Position numbers and translations under genes: made by a program
In this document: one piece after another, positions 24,444-31,665 of the stretch
Numbering within the stretch: position 1 is the first letter of the stretch
Layout of the letters: each line of letters starts with the position of its first letter
DNA from: Paenibacillus spongiae
GTDB taxonomy: Bacteria; Bacillota; Bacilli; Paenibacillales; Paenibacillaceae
NCBI RefSeq assembly: GCF_024734895.1
Contig: NZ_CP091430.1
Coordinates: 5,412,501-5,476,500 of the forward strand
Length of the DNA: 64,000 bases
Reading direction: 5' to 3'
Notes under the pieces: model-generated
What the model was told of the DNA's origin: nothing
The model's input: the letters and a program-made list of their open reading frames with translations, nothing else
Database searches by the model: none

Positions 24444-25067
24444 ATGAATTTCATATGGTTTATGCTTTTCTCGACGATTGAGGGACTTTCCGTATACGCA
24501 TTAGCTCTTTACATATTTCGGTACAACTTCACGCGGTTTATATGGCATTCGCTCATTATTATCGAACTGATCAATTTACAAAACTACCTGACCCGGGCAG
24601 AATTAGCTTCGATGTCGTATTCAGCCCCCACCATAAACATTTTGATCACGATTTTATTTTTCAAAATCATCGTACGAATTCCGATTCTACAATCCATGTT
24701 TATGACGGTTGTCGGATACAGTATCTATATGATGCTGCAGACGTTTATCATATCCTTCTCCTTTAGCCTTGCGAAAATACAAGCTGATCCGGTTAAAGGT
24801 TATATCGTTCAATGTCTAACTGGGGTTATCGGCACATTCATCGGTTGGGCAGTATACAGGAAGGGATTCGGATTTACATTCAATTTCGAGAGACTGCGAT
24901 TTAAAGGCGAACAAGTCTTTGTTATGATCTTGATCATTGTATTTATTTTGGCCTTGCTTCTGATGATGTATTTCCAAGACGTGTACGCTAATTTGTTTGG
25001 TTTCCTTCTGACTCTGATTATTTTCTTGTTCTATTCTATACGAAAGGAAGCGCGACAGATTGATTAA
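24444..25067 (+). CDS. Kinase-less AgrC-sensor-like polytopic membrane protein
   Basis: The 207-residue protein is six or so hydrophobic helices with very short loops and a basic tail (YSIRKEARQID). It resembles in size and topology the membrane sensor half of AgrC-type kinases, but the frame ends with no dimerisation or ATPase domain. It overlaps agrB by 8 bases, so the two are translationally coupled. The role is unknown; possible roles are a receptor, an exporter or an AgrB partner. The AgrC comparison rests on topology and context only. ATG 24444 has a weak GGATGGTGAG upstream. Confidence 0.6.
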   Translation: MNFIWFMLFSTIEGLSVYALALYIFRYNFTRFIWHSLIIIELINLQNYLTRAELASMSYSAPTINILITILFFKIIVRIPILQSMFMTVVGYSIYMMLQTFIISFSFSLAKIQADPVKGYIVQCLTGVIGTFIGWAVYRKGFGFTFNFERLRFKGEQVFVMILIIVFILALLLMMYFQDVYANLFGFLLTLIIFLFYSIRKEARQID

Positions 25068-25575
25068 TGCACTGTCCCACAGAATCGCGGCAGGGATTAA
25101 GTCGAAGGTGCCCGAGCATCAGGCCAGCGTAGCTGTATTGCAATATTCGATTTCATTTATTTTAAACATTATTTTTATTATCGGGCTATCGCTTGGGATC
25201 GCGCTCCTAACAGGACAAATCCGGAACGCTGTCATCGCATTGACCGCATTTGCTTTGCTTCGTCAGGTTTCCGGCGGCTACCATTTGAAATCGGGAATGA
25301 TGTGCATCGTCGTTTCGACGGCAGGGATTACGCTGCTCTCCTTTGCAGAATTCAACAGTACGATAACATTCGTTTTCAACATCATGGCGCTTATTTTAGC
25401 CCTGGTCTTCGCGCCTTCCCGTATTGATGCGCAGACCCGGATTCCCAAGAAATACTTTCCATTCTTGAAACTGATTTCACTTGCTATGATTGCGGTTAGT
25501 TTTATGGTCGGCAGCTCGGTACTGGCTTCGACTTTTCTGGTACAAGCATTAACATTAATTCGAATAAGGAGGTGA
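25060..25575 (+). CDS. agrB: AgrB-like peptide-processing membrane endopeptidase
   Basis: The 171-residue membrane protein has the AgrB catalytic signature RQVSGGYHLKSGMMC, giving His75 and Cys82 with the seven-residue spacing of S. aureus AgrB (His77, Cys84). AgrB cleaves the C-terminal tail of AgrD and helps form the cyclic (thio)lactone autoinducer. Four or five helices surround the site. The start is a TTG at 25060 overlapping the upstream gene; the stop codon lies inside the ribosome binding site of agrD, so expression of the two is tightly linked. Confidence 0.92.
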   Translation: MINALSHRIAAGIKSKVPEHQASVAVLQYSISFILNIIFIIGLSLGIALLTGQIRNAVIALTAFALLRQVSGGYHLKSGMMCIVVSTAGITLLSFAEFNSTITFVFNIMALILALVFAPSRIDAQTRIPKKYFPFLKLISLAMIAVSFMVGSSVLASTFLVQALTLIRIRR

Positions 25576-25579
25576 AAAG

Positions 25580-25702
25580 ATGGCGAAACGAGTTTATAGC
25601 TTAATTGCAACAGTCCTTGCTTCGGCTGCGATCTTAGTTGTAAGCACTGCAAGCTGGGGCTATATTCATCAACCAGAGACGCCAGAAGAATTGCTTAAGT
25701 AA
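25580..25702 (+). CDS. agrD: AgrD-like cyclic lactone autoinducer precursor (40 aa)
   Basis: ATG 25580 sits five bases after the agrB stop, behind AAGGAGGTGAAAAG. The 40-residue peptide has the AgrD layout: an amphipathic/hydrophobic leader (MAKRVYSLIATVLASAAILV), a core around STASWGYI and the acidic recognition tail HQPETPEELLK, which is typical of Paenibacillus and Clostridia AgrD. The residue normally Cys at the ring position appears to be Ser (Ser25 in ASWGYI), and the peptide contains no Cys at all. Ring closure would then be an ester lactone. It is too short for standard gene finders. Confidence 0.88.
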   Translation: MAKRVYSLIATVLASAAILVVSTASWGYIHQPETPEELLK

Positions 25703-25726
25703 TCAAAGCTCAGGGGTTGATCAGGG

Positions 25727-26110
25727 ATGCAGCAATGTAAACAATTGTCTGTCACACTCGATATCGACGGGAAACTAGGCTTTGGACTTGTAAATATTCA
25801 TGACATCATCTTTTTCGAGTACGACAATTTAATTAATCGAATAATAATCCATACGATGAACAAGAAATATTACACCATGAGTACGTTAAAATATTTCATC
25901 GAATCGCTTAACAACAGCGGGTATTTCTTCAAGTTGGTCGATCGTAATAATGCCGTCAATATAGACAAGATTGTCTGTCTGGATTCACGAACCAAGAAGG
26001 CTTATTTTGAATGGCCTACTCACACAGGCTCCAAAAATTGCACGTTTTCCGGTAAGCACTTTGATGAAGTCATGAAGCTATTATCCAGCGATTCTATCGT
26101 AATAGCATAA
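25727..26110 (+). CDS. Stand-alone LytTR DNA-binding domain protein
   Basis: The 127-residue protein resembles a LytTR domain throughout (VNIHDIIFFEYDNLINRIII, then the helix TMSTLKYFIESLNNS and FFKLVDRNNAVNIDKIVCLD). The receiver domain found in AgrA is absent. It starts at ATG 25727, 24 bases after agrD, and closes the locus before a terminator. LytTR domains bind direct repeats in promoters. Without a receiver, it must be controlled by another route, such as level, ligand or partner. It may act on the agr-like genes; I could not find a clear operator. Confidence 0.8.
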   Translation: MQQCKQLSVTLDIDGKLGFGLVNIHDIIFFEYDNLINRIIIHTMNKKYYTMSTLKYFIESLNNSGYFFKLVDRNNAVNIDKIVCLDSRTKKAYFEWPTHTGSKNCTFSGKHFDEVMKLLSSDSIVIA

Positions 26111-26120
26111 TTATAGAATG

Positions 26121-26152
26121 ACAGCTGTGCCACCGAGGTGCGGCTGTTTTTA
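26121..26152 (+). terminator. Terminator of the agr-like locus
   Basis: ACAGC and GCTGT flank an inner CAC/GTG stem and are followed by TTTTTA. The stem is imperfect. Confidence 0.55.
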
Positions 26153-26172
26153 TATGGAACCCGCTCACGCAA

Positions 26173-27033
26173 TCATTCTGCCTTTATAATTAAATCGACA
26201 AACTCCGGCGCCCGCGGCAGACCATTCTTATTCTTGCTGCGATAACGGATGCAAGCTCGAATTTGCGGTTCCATGTAAATATAGTTTCGGTCTTCACCGG
26301 TTATCATACCTTTGGCGGTGCTATGGAATGATCTGCGAAGAACGGCCGGCATGGCCAGTTCAATTCTGCCTTCAGGCTGGTCCGTGACTTGCCCCAGCAG
26401 GGCGAAATGCTTCTTCCGATAACCGACTATCGGTACGTTCTCGTACTGGTAGTTCATGATTTTCATCCATCCGGCCGTTTGTCCGCTTGCATAGAGACTG
26501 TCCTTCCGCTTAGCTACGATCCCTTCAAGGTTTAACTGTTGGATCGCTTCGAACAACACTTTGCCCCGGCCGTTTACACGTATGATCTTCTTATAGTATT
26601 CGTTCTCTGTAAGTATGTCGTCGAGCAGCGCCATCCGTTCAACGAAAGGCAAACCGCGGACATCCGCTCCATCGGCATGCAGAATGTCAAAGACGAAATA
26701 TCGGACGGGCCACTTCAGCCGGCCTTCGAGAATTTTGGGTCCTTTGCGCTGCTTGAAGCGCTCCAGGAGCGTATCGAACTCAAACAGCCCCGTGTCCGGA
26801 TTCATGTATCCGACCTCTCCATCCAGAACGACGTCGCAGCCTGGCTTAACCGGCACATGAAACAGCTCCGGATACTGCCCGGTGCAAATGTTATTATGCT
26901 TCGTATACATCTGAACCTTGCCGTTCATGAGCGATACGATCATCCGATGCCCGTCTATCTTCGGTTCAAACAGATAACGGTCATCGTCAAAGGGCTCCTC
27001 TTGTTCTTCAAGGAGCATCGGTGAAATAAACAT
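26173..27033 (-). CDS. ATP-dependent DNA ligase (LigD ligase-domain type)
   Basis: The 286-residue enzyme has ligase motif I FEPKIDGHR (adenylated Lys25), motif III-like FVFDILHADG, motif IV LEGIVAKRKDS and motif V GWMKIMNYQYE. A C-terminal OB-fold-like domain (VPIVGYRKKHFALLGQV) follows. It lacks the polymerase and nuclease domains of full LigD. It seals DNA breaks using ATP, unlike the NAD-dependent LigA. In Bacillus, LigD and Ku act in spores; adjacency to SASP and GerE genes points to a spore role here, but no ku gene is in the window. Confidence 0.88.
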   Translation of the reverse strand: MFISPMLLEEQEEPFDDDRYLFEPKIDGHRMIVSLMNGKVQMYTKHNNICTGQYPELFHVPVKPGCDVVLDGEVGYMNPDTGLFEFDTLLERFKQRKGPKILEGRLKWPVRYFVFDILHADGADVRGLPFVERMALLDDILTENEYYKKIIRVNGRGKVLFEAIQQLNLEGIVAKRKDSLYASGQTAGWMKIMNYQYENVPIVGYRKKHFALLGQVTDQPEGRIELAMPAVLRRSFHSTAKGMITGEDRNYIYMEPQIRACIRYRSKNKNGLPRAPEFVDLIIKAE

Positions 27034-27108
27034 AGCCGTTTCCTCCGTATCTTATCCACTGTCTATCCATTGTATCACTTCATTTCGTTCATGAATTCCG
27101 GTAAGTGA

Positions 27109-27139
27109 TGCATAGACCTCCTGATTGTTCCACATAATA
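27109..27139 (+). promoter_or_regulatory. SigG promoter of the SASP gene
   Basis: TGCATA (27109-27114) and CATAATA (27133-27139) are separated by exactly 18 bases, matching the SigG consensus (TGnATA, 18 bp, CATnnTA). The SASP ATG lies 26 bases downstream. SASP genes are classical SigG targets in the forespore, so function and sequence agree. Confidence 0.75.
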
Positions 27140-27164
27140 TTTCCAGTATCAGGAGGTGAGAACA

Positions 27165-27368
27165 ATGGCTCGAAACAATCAGCTCGTCGTTCCGCAAGCC
27201 CGCATGGCAATGGATCAATTGAAGTATGAAGTGGCGCAGCAGCTTGGCATCCATCTGCCGGCAGACGGATACTACGGGAATATGCAAACCCGCGAGATGG
27301 GGCAGATCGGGGGTAACATTACCCGGCGCCTCATCCAAATTGCCGAGCAGCAGCTTGGCGGCAGATAA
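27165..27368 (+). CDS. Alpha/beta-type small acid-soluble spore protein (SASP)
   Basis: The 67-residue protein has the two SASP signatures: the GPR-protease region KYEVAQQLGIH and the DNA-binding region REMGQIGGNITRRLIQIAEQQL. SASPs coat forespore DNA, switch it to an A-like form and are degraded at germination. ATG 27165 follows AGGAGGTGAG, and a SigG promoter precedes it. A terminator follows directly. Confidence 0.95.
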   Translation: MARNNQLVVPQARMAMDQLKYEVAQQLGIHLPADGYYGNMQTREMGQIGGNITRRLIQIAEQQLGGR

Positions 27369-27390
27369 ACGTATTACGATTGGCGATTCC

Positions 27391-27421
27391 GGCCCGCAGC
27401 AATGCGGGCTGGTGTTTTTTC
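27391..27421 (+). terminator. Terminator of the SASP gene
   Basis: GCCCGC and GCGGGC pair around AGCAAT, and TGGTGTTTTTT follows. Confidence 0.75.
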
Positions 27422-27438
27422 GCCACTATAATAAACAT

Positions 27439-27489
27439 TAAAAAGCCTTCTCTCTCCCACATTTCGTAAAGTAGGAAAAAAGAAGGCTT
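27439..27489 (-). terminator. Terminator of gerE
   Basis: On the minus strand AAGCCTTCT and AGAAGGCTT form a 9-bp stem with a ~29-base loop, followed by TTTTTAATG. The stem follows the gerE stop by ~50 bases. Confidence 0.6.
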
Positions 27490-27541
27490 GCGCTGATGAA
27501 TCAGCGTTAATGAAGGTGCCCATGCAGGTATCACAGCAACA

Positions 27542-27766
27542 TTAGATTTTTAACTCCCCAAGCTTGATCAGCTCGACAACTGCTTGCGAACGACCTTTGA
27601 CATTAAGTTTCTGCATCACGTTGGAGATATGGTTGCGTACGGTCTTTTCACTGATGAACAGTTGTTGTGCGATATCCCTGGTTGTTTTATCCTGTACCAA
27701 CAGTTCGAATACCTCGCGCTCACGATGGGTCAATAAAAACTTGCTCTTCTGGTCGCTTCCCTTCAA
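27542..27766 (-). CDS. gerE: GerE, late sporulation LuxR-type regulator
   Basis: The 74-residue protein is a single LuxR-type helix-turn-helix. It matches B. subtilis GerE almost throughout (LLTHREREVFELLVQDKTT, LFISEKTVRNHISNVMQKL, VKGRSQAVVELIKLGEL). GerE is the last mother-cell regulator, acting with SigK to switch coat gene sets. The start is TTG at 27766, behind AAGGAGGGGTG. A SigK-like promoter lies upstream. Length equals that of known GerE (74). Confidence 0.96.
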   Translation of the reverse strand: MKGSDQKSKFLLTHREREVFELLVQDKTTRDIAQQLFISEKTVRNHISNVMQKLNVKGRSQAVVELIKLGELKI

Positions 27767-27829
27767 GATTTGTCACCCCTCCTTGCTCGGGTTTTTATGG
27801 TTTAACAAGGTTAAGGGATACAGTCAAAT

Positions 27830-27857
27830 TATAGTATGAAGGGGCATTTGCAGTGGT
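27830..27857 (-). promoter_or_regulatory. Probable SigK promoter of gerE
   Basis: On the minus strand CATACTATA (27838-27830) fits the SigK -10 pattern CATAnnnTA exactly. An AC lies about 17 bases upstream, where the short SigK -35 element is expected. gerE is a known SigK target. Confidence 0.5.
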
Positions 27858-27926
27858 GCGGCTTCCAACAAAAATGGGCACAGCATCTTCTCCAAAGGGA
27901 TAGGGTTTGAGCTTATCCCTATAATT

Positions 27927-28502
27927 CTAAAGAAGAATCGTCACGACAAAGTTATACCTGGCGCCGCTGGGCAGCTTGACTACGCACACAAAACCGAAAT
28001 CATCGATAGGCGTCGCAATAACGCGTGCCGGATTCACGGCCGATCGGACGAGCCGGAGCAGAGCAGCGGGCTGCCGCCTGATTATCGTATCCGTAACCTT
28101 GGCGGTGAACTGGCGGCTATTCGCCATCTTGCGGAGAAGAGGCAGCATGATACGCGATACCAAACGAATTTGTGCAGTATGAATACGTTCTCCCGGACGA
28201 AAGATCCCTACGCAAAACTCCCGATCTCCATTATCGAAATCCAAACAAGCATCGAAACCGGCTCCAACGCTAACCATCGCTCCGGGAACCTCCATCCGGA
28301 TGATCGTTTCAACCCGTTCCAGACTTAACGCTTGGACGGCCTGTACAAGCTGAGCTGCGTAGTTACGGTCGCGAACGATCCGCCGATATAGCGGCATCGT
28401 ACGTCTGGAGGTGATTCTTAGTCCTTGAATAATAACATCCCGCCTCTGAGCAGTGACAGCCTTCTTCCTTCCGCTGAGGGATCTGAGTCTTCTTATTCCC
28501 AT
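27927..28502 (-). CDS. Conserved-looking protein of unknown function (191 aa)
   Basis: The ATG at 28502 follows AGGAGGAGAGC, so I take it over the longer open frame up to 28625. The 191-residue soluble protein begins with a basic stretch (GIRRLRSLSGRKK). An ordered domain follows with alternating helices and strands (SVGAGFDACLDFDNGDREFC, LRLVRSAVNPARVIATPIDD). I recognise no family and no catalytic motif. The ordered C-terminal strands might form a beta-sandwich. It stands alone between gerE and the dioxygenase gene, so context says little beyond a spore neighbourhood. Confidence 0.6.
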   Translation of the reverse strand: MGIRRLRSLSGRKKAVTAQRRDVIIQGLRITSRRTMPLYRRIVRDRNYAAQLVQAVQALSLERVETIIRMEVPGAMVSVGAGFDACLDFDNGDREFCVGIFRPGERIHTAQIRLVSRIMLPLLRKMANSRQFTAKVTDTIIRRQPAALLRLVRSAVNPARVIATPIDDFGFVCVVKLPSGARYNFVVTILL

Positions 28503-28595
28503 GCCCGCTCTCCTCCTATTTAAAAGATTCATTCCTTTCACTATATGAATCGAGCATCGGTTGTAATTGGATGCCTGTCCGCCCCCTTTCCCTGT

Positions 28596-28642
28596 GAAAA
28601 AAAAAGGGCTCCCCCCGGTCTTCACTGACCGGAGAAAGCCCT
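28596..28642 (-). terminator. Terminator of the dioxygenase gene
   Basis: On the minus strand AGGGCT/AGCCCT and CCGGTC/GACCGG nested stems are followed by nine T. Confidence 0.85.
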
Positions 28643-28655
28643 ATTTATCGAGTTA

Positions 28656-29594
28656 TTAACGCCGCCAATAAGTTTCATGCGCGTAACGGTATTGCTGCAC
28701 CTGCTTCGGTTGACGTATGGCGAAGCCGCCAGTCGGATTATAAGCAAACGGAGTTTCATTCTGCGCATATGGCGCCTGCTTGCGGCGCTCTATGCAATCG
28801 AGCAGCATATTCTGTTTGAGAGAGAGATATTCCAGCGTGTGCGGGCCAAACTCCGCTTCGATTTCACCTGGACGGAATTCATAATAGACGGTACGGCGAA
28901 GCGGATTGCCATCTCCCGATGGAGAACCGTGCAGCACCTCAATATTGTGTAAAATAACATCGCCAGGCTGCATAGGAACCGGAATGGCATCCTCTGTCTC
29001 GAATCCAGGGCGGCTGCAGCGCTCCTTCGCTTCCTCCTGCGACCACAGATGGCTGCGCGGTATGACCCAGAGGCAGGTTTGCAGGTCGGCTTCGTCCAGA
29101 TAGAAGTCCACGTTGAAGATCGGATGCGGATCCGTGCACCCTTCCGGCACAGCTGCATCACGATGCCAAGGAACGATCATTCCTTCATTCGGCGCCTTCA
29201 ACACCATGGAATCCCAGGTAGGAATGAGGTTTGATCCTTGCAGCTTTTCTACCGACCGCAGAATATAGGGATGCCCGAGCATCACTTTCATCGGATCGCT
29301 CTTATCGATGACGTATTCAATGCGATGCAGCGTATTCTGGCCCGATTTCACACCCTTACCATACCTGTAATCGGGATCATCGGGCATGCCGGCCATCCCT
29401 TTGTCATAAAGGGTCGTCATCTCCGACTGAACCAACTCCAGCTCCTCGCCTACGAGGACATTACGAATAACCAGAAATCCGTTATCCAGAAAAAACTGGG
29501 CCTCTTCCTCCGTAATACAAGGTTGAAGACGGGCATCGGCCACAATTAGCTCGGTATTGCTCAGCTTCGTCAATGCATATCGCTCCTCTCGCAT
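28656..29594 (-). CDS. Phytanoyl-CoA dioxygenase (PhyH) family protein
   Basis: The 312-residue protein is an Fe(II)/2-oxoglutarate oxygenase. It has HxD iron ligands in VPWHRDAA (His144, Asp146), a distal His222 in VLHGSPSG, and Arg234 for 2-oxoglutarate a few residues on. The family hydroxylates diverse small molecules; the substrate is unknown. It is divergent from an AraC regulator 154 bases away, a typical inducible pair. The start is ATG 29594 (AAGGA upstream) or TTG 29573 (GAGAGGAG upstream); both are plausible. Confidence 0.88.
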   Translation of the reverse strand: MREERYALTKLSNTELIVADARLQPCITEEEAQFFLDNGFLVIRNVLVGEELELVQSEMTTLYDKGMAGMPDDPDYRYGKGVKSGQNTLHRIEYVIDKSDPMKVMLGHPYILRSVEKLQGSNLIPTWDSMVLKAPNEGMIVPWHRDAAVPEGCTDPHPIFNVDFYLDEADLQTCLWVIPRSHLWSQEEAKERCSRPGFETEDAIPVPMQPGDVILHNIEVLHGSPSGDGNPLRRTVYYEFRPGEIEAEFGPHTLEYLSLKQNMLLDCIERRKQAPYAQNETPFAYNPTGGFAIRQPKQVQQYRYAHETYWRR

Positions 29595-29748
29595 GTTACG
29601 TTTCCTTCTCTTTGTAAGTATAGGAGAAACAATAGCTCACGTATTTAGTTTAAAGTAACAATTATGTTGCCGATATCACACCAATCAAACATAATAGAAT
29701 TCAGAGAAAGACAGCGTTGTCATTTCAATTGAAGGGATGGATTGACAA

Positions 29749-30600
29749 ATGGATAAACCGCCGGTGTACTACTATACATTGCCTGAGCATGCTGCCGGGA
29801 AATATTACTTTCCTCCTTACATTACACTCGCTCATCTTTTTCACGCACCGGATAACTGGGGAATTCAGCCGCGGATGCTGAACAGCTACCAGTTTCAGTA
29901 TGTTGTCGACGGGTATGCGGAATATGAAATCGAAGGCCGGACGATTATTACCCGCAAGGGGGATCTGATTTATCATATGCCGATGCAGCTTCACGAAGTA
30001 AGAACAAGCCCCGGCGAGCCTTACATATGTATATCCATTCTGTTTCACTTCGGGGAAAGCGCCTATCCGGTTGAAGAGCTTATTGGAGAAGACCGTTATC
30101 TGGGCAATTTCGCGGGTCATAATATCGAGAAGCTGCTCTCGCAGTTGATTGCTCATTATCATCAGCCCGGTCTTACGCATCATACCTCATGCCAAGGCTT
30201 GCTCATGCAATTATTCGGCGAATTGTCGCGCTGCAAGCAAGAGCGGGAAACCACAACGGAAGGCCAGCACAAAATCAAGACGAAGATGGTGCTGATCCGC
30301 AACCATATCGCCAATCATTATGACCGGGAAATCCGGCACAAGGAGCTGGAACAGCTGTCCGGTCTGAGCCGCAACTATATTATCGTGAAATTTCGCAAAG
30401 CGTTCGGGATGACGCCGTTCGAATACTTGACCCGGGTTCGGATCGAGAGGGCCAAGGAACTGGCTGTCCAAACCAATATGTCCATAGGCGAAATTGCACG
30501 GTCAATCGGATATTCCGATGTGCATACTTTCGGACGGATGTTCAAGAATAATATGGGCGTCAGCCTCAGCCAATTCTGCTCTTCGCTTGTCACGGACTAG
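29749..30600 (+). CDS. AraC-family transcriptional regulator
   Basis: The 283-residue protein has a cupin-like N-terminal sensing domain (YQFQYVVDGYAEYEIEGRTI, LIYHMPMQLHEVR). The C-terminal AraC double helix-turn-helix includes RHKELEQLSGLSRNYIIVKF and IGEIARSIGYSDVHTFGRMF. It starts at ATG 29749 after GAAGGGATGG. It probably regulates the divergent dioxygenase gene. Confidence 0.9.
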   Translation: MDKPPVYYYTLPEHAAGKYYFPPYITLAHLFHAPDNWGIQPRMLNSYQFQYVVDGYAEYEIEGRTIITRKGDLIYHMPMQLHEVRTSPGEPYICISILFHFGESAYPVEELIGEDRYLGNFAGHNIEKLLSQLIAHYHQPGLTHHTSCQGLLMQLFGELSRCKQERETTTEGQHKIKTKMVLIRNHIANHYDREIRHKELEQLSGLSRNYIIVKFRKAFGMTPFEYLTRVRIERAKELAVQTNMSIGEIARSIGYSDVHTFGRMFKNNMGVSLSQFCSSLVTD

Positions 30601-30633
30601 CATAACATGAAGGTTTCAAGGGCATACTCTGAC

Positions 30634-30669
30634 AAAAACCGGTCATCGCATTACATGTACGACAACCGG
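30634..30669 (-). terminator. Terminator of the YhcN-type lipoprotein gene
   Basis: On the minus strand CCGGTTGTCG pairs with CGATGACCGG (two G-T wobbles) around an 11-base loop and is followed by TTTTTG, 15 bases after the stop. Confidence 0.7.
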
Positions 30670-30683
30670 CTTCTTATTGGTTA

Positions 30684-31556
30684 TTATTTCGTAATGATCG
30701 GATTGGCGGGAAATATACGATCAACCATCGCATTGAATTCGACGATATAGCCTTGAATCGGATGGCCAAGGCGGACATCCTCCATGTAAGCGGTCATTCG
30801 AGATACGAAATCCGGATTAGCCGATACATAGACGTTGTCGATTTGCGGAGCCAGCGTCTTGACTTCCTTCGCAATACGCTCCTTTAATGCGCCGGTTATC
30901 TTAGACTCGTTCGTACCCATTGCATTCATCCGACTTGCCGAAGAAGGTTTCATCATTGTTCCGGCGCCTCTTGGCGAGTATGACCGGTTGTGGGAACGGT
31001 TCGTATGGATTTTCGTATCGTCGAAGCTCCTCGTCGCATCCATCCTTGTGCCGAGCATGTCATAATCCAATGAAGTTTCCGTCCGTCCGGTGCGGCCCAC
31101 TCCGGTCATTCCTTTAGGCAAGTAGCTTTGGTCCGTCCGGGATAGCGACCTTGCCATCGGACTTGCGCTTTTTGCCGATCCGTCTGTTTTACCGGACTTA
31201 TCGTCATCGTGCGATACGGCGACATAAGCATTATTGTCAGTCAGCATGACGTAAGCATTGCCGACGCCCTTCAGAGAAGAGATGCGGTTCGAAGCCTCCT
31301 CGCTCATCTCCAGACGGTAATTGCGATGCAAGCCGACAATGTTATTGCTGTTCAGCCTGCGGCCGTCCAGGCGGTTCATCTCATTCTTTTGGTCGTTCGC
31401 GAATCGCTTCGTCATGATCCGATTGCCATTCATATCATAGCGAACTTTATTTTGACGAATGTTCTGGTTTCCAAGATCACCTGTCTTCTCCATACAGCCC
31501 GTCAACATGGTCCCGAGCATAGCTCCGGCTATAAGCACTACCCATTTGCGATGCAT
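30684..31556 (-). CDS. YhcN/YlaJ-family sporulation lipoprotein
   Basis: The 290-residue precursor has a lipoprotein signal peptide (MHRKWVVLIAGAMLGTMLTG, then Cys at 21). The YhcN/YlaJ pattern follows: EEASNRISSLKGVGNAYVML, then the C-terminal KITGALKERIAKEVKTLAP and IDNVYVSANPDFVSRM. A low-complexity Ser/Arg/Thr linker of ~90 residues splits the domain. Such lipoproteins are made in the forespore and affect spore outgrowth or inner-membrane assembly. ATG 31556 follows GGAGG. Confidence 0.88.
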   Translation of the reverse strand: MHRKWVVLIAGAMLGTMLTGCMEKTGDLGNQNIRQNKVRYDMNGNRIMTKRFANDQKNEMNRLDGRRLNSNNIVGLHRNYRLEMSEEASNRISSLKGVGNAYVMLTDNNAYVAVSHDDDKSGKTDGSAKSASPMARSLSRTDQSYLPKGMTGVGRTGRTETSLDYDMLGTRMDATRSFDDTKIHTNRSHNRSYSPRGAGTMMKPSSASRMNAMGTNESKITGALKERIAKEVKTLAPQIDNVYVSANPDFVSRMTAYMEDVRLGHPIQGYIVEFNAMVDRIFPANPIITK

Positions 31557-31665
31557 CTGCCATCCTCCGTTTCGTCGGGCCATAATGTCGAATAAAGGGC
31601 CCGCTCTTATCGTTGACCGTTCACGGAGAGGCTATGCTTGCAATATTCCGGCAGCCGCGGCTTCG

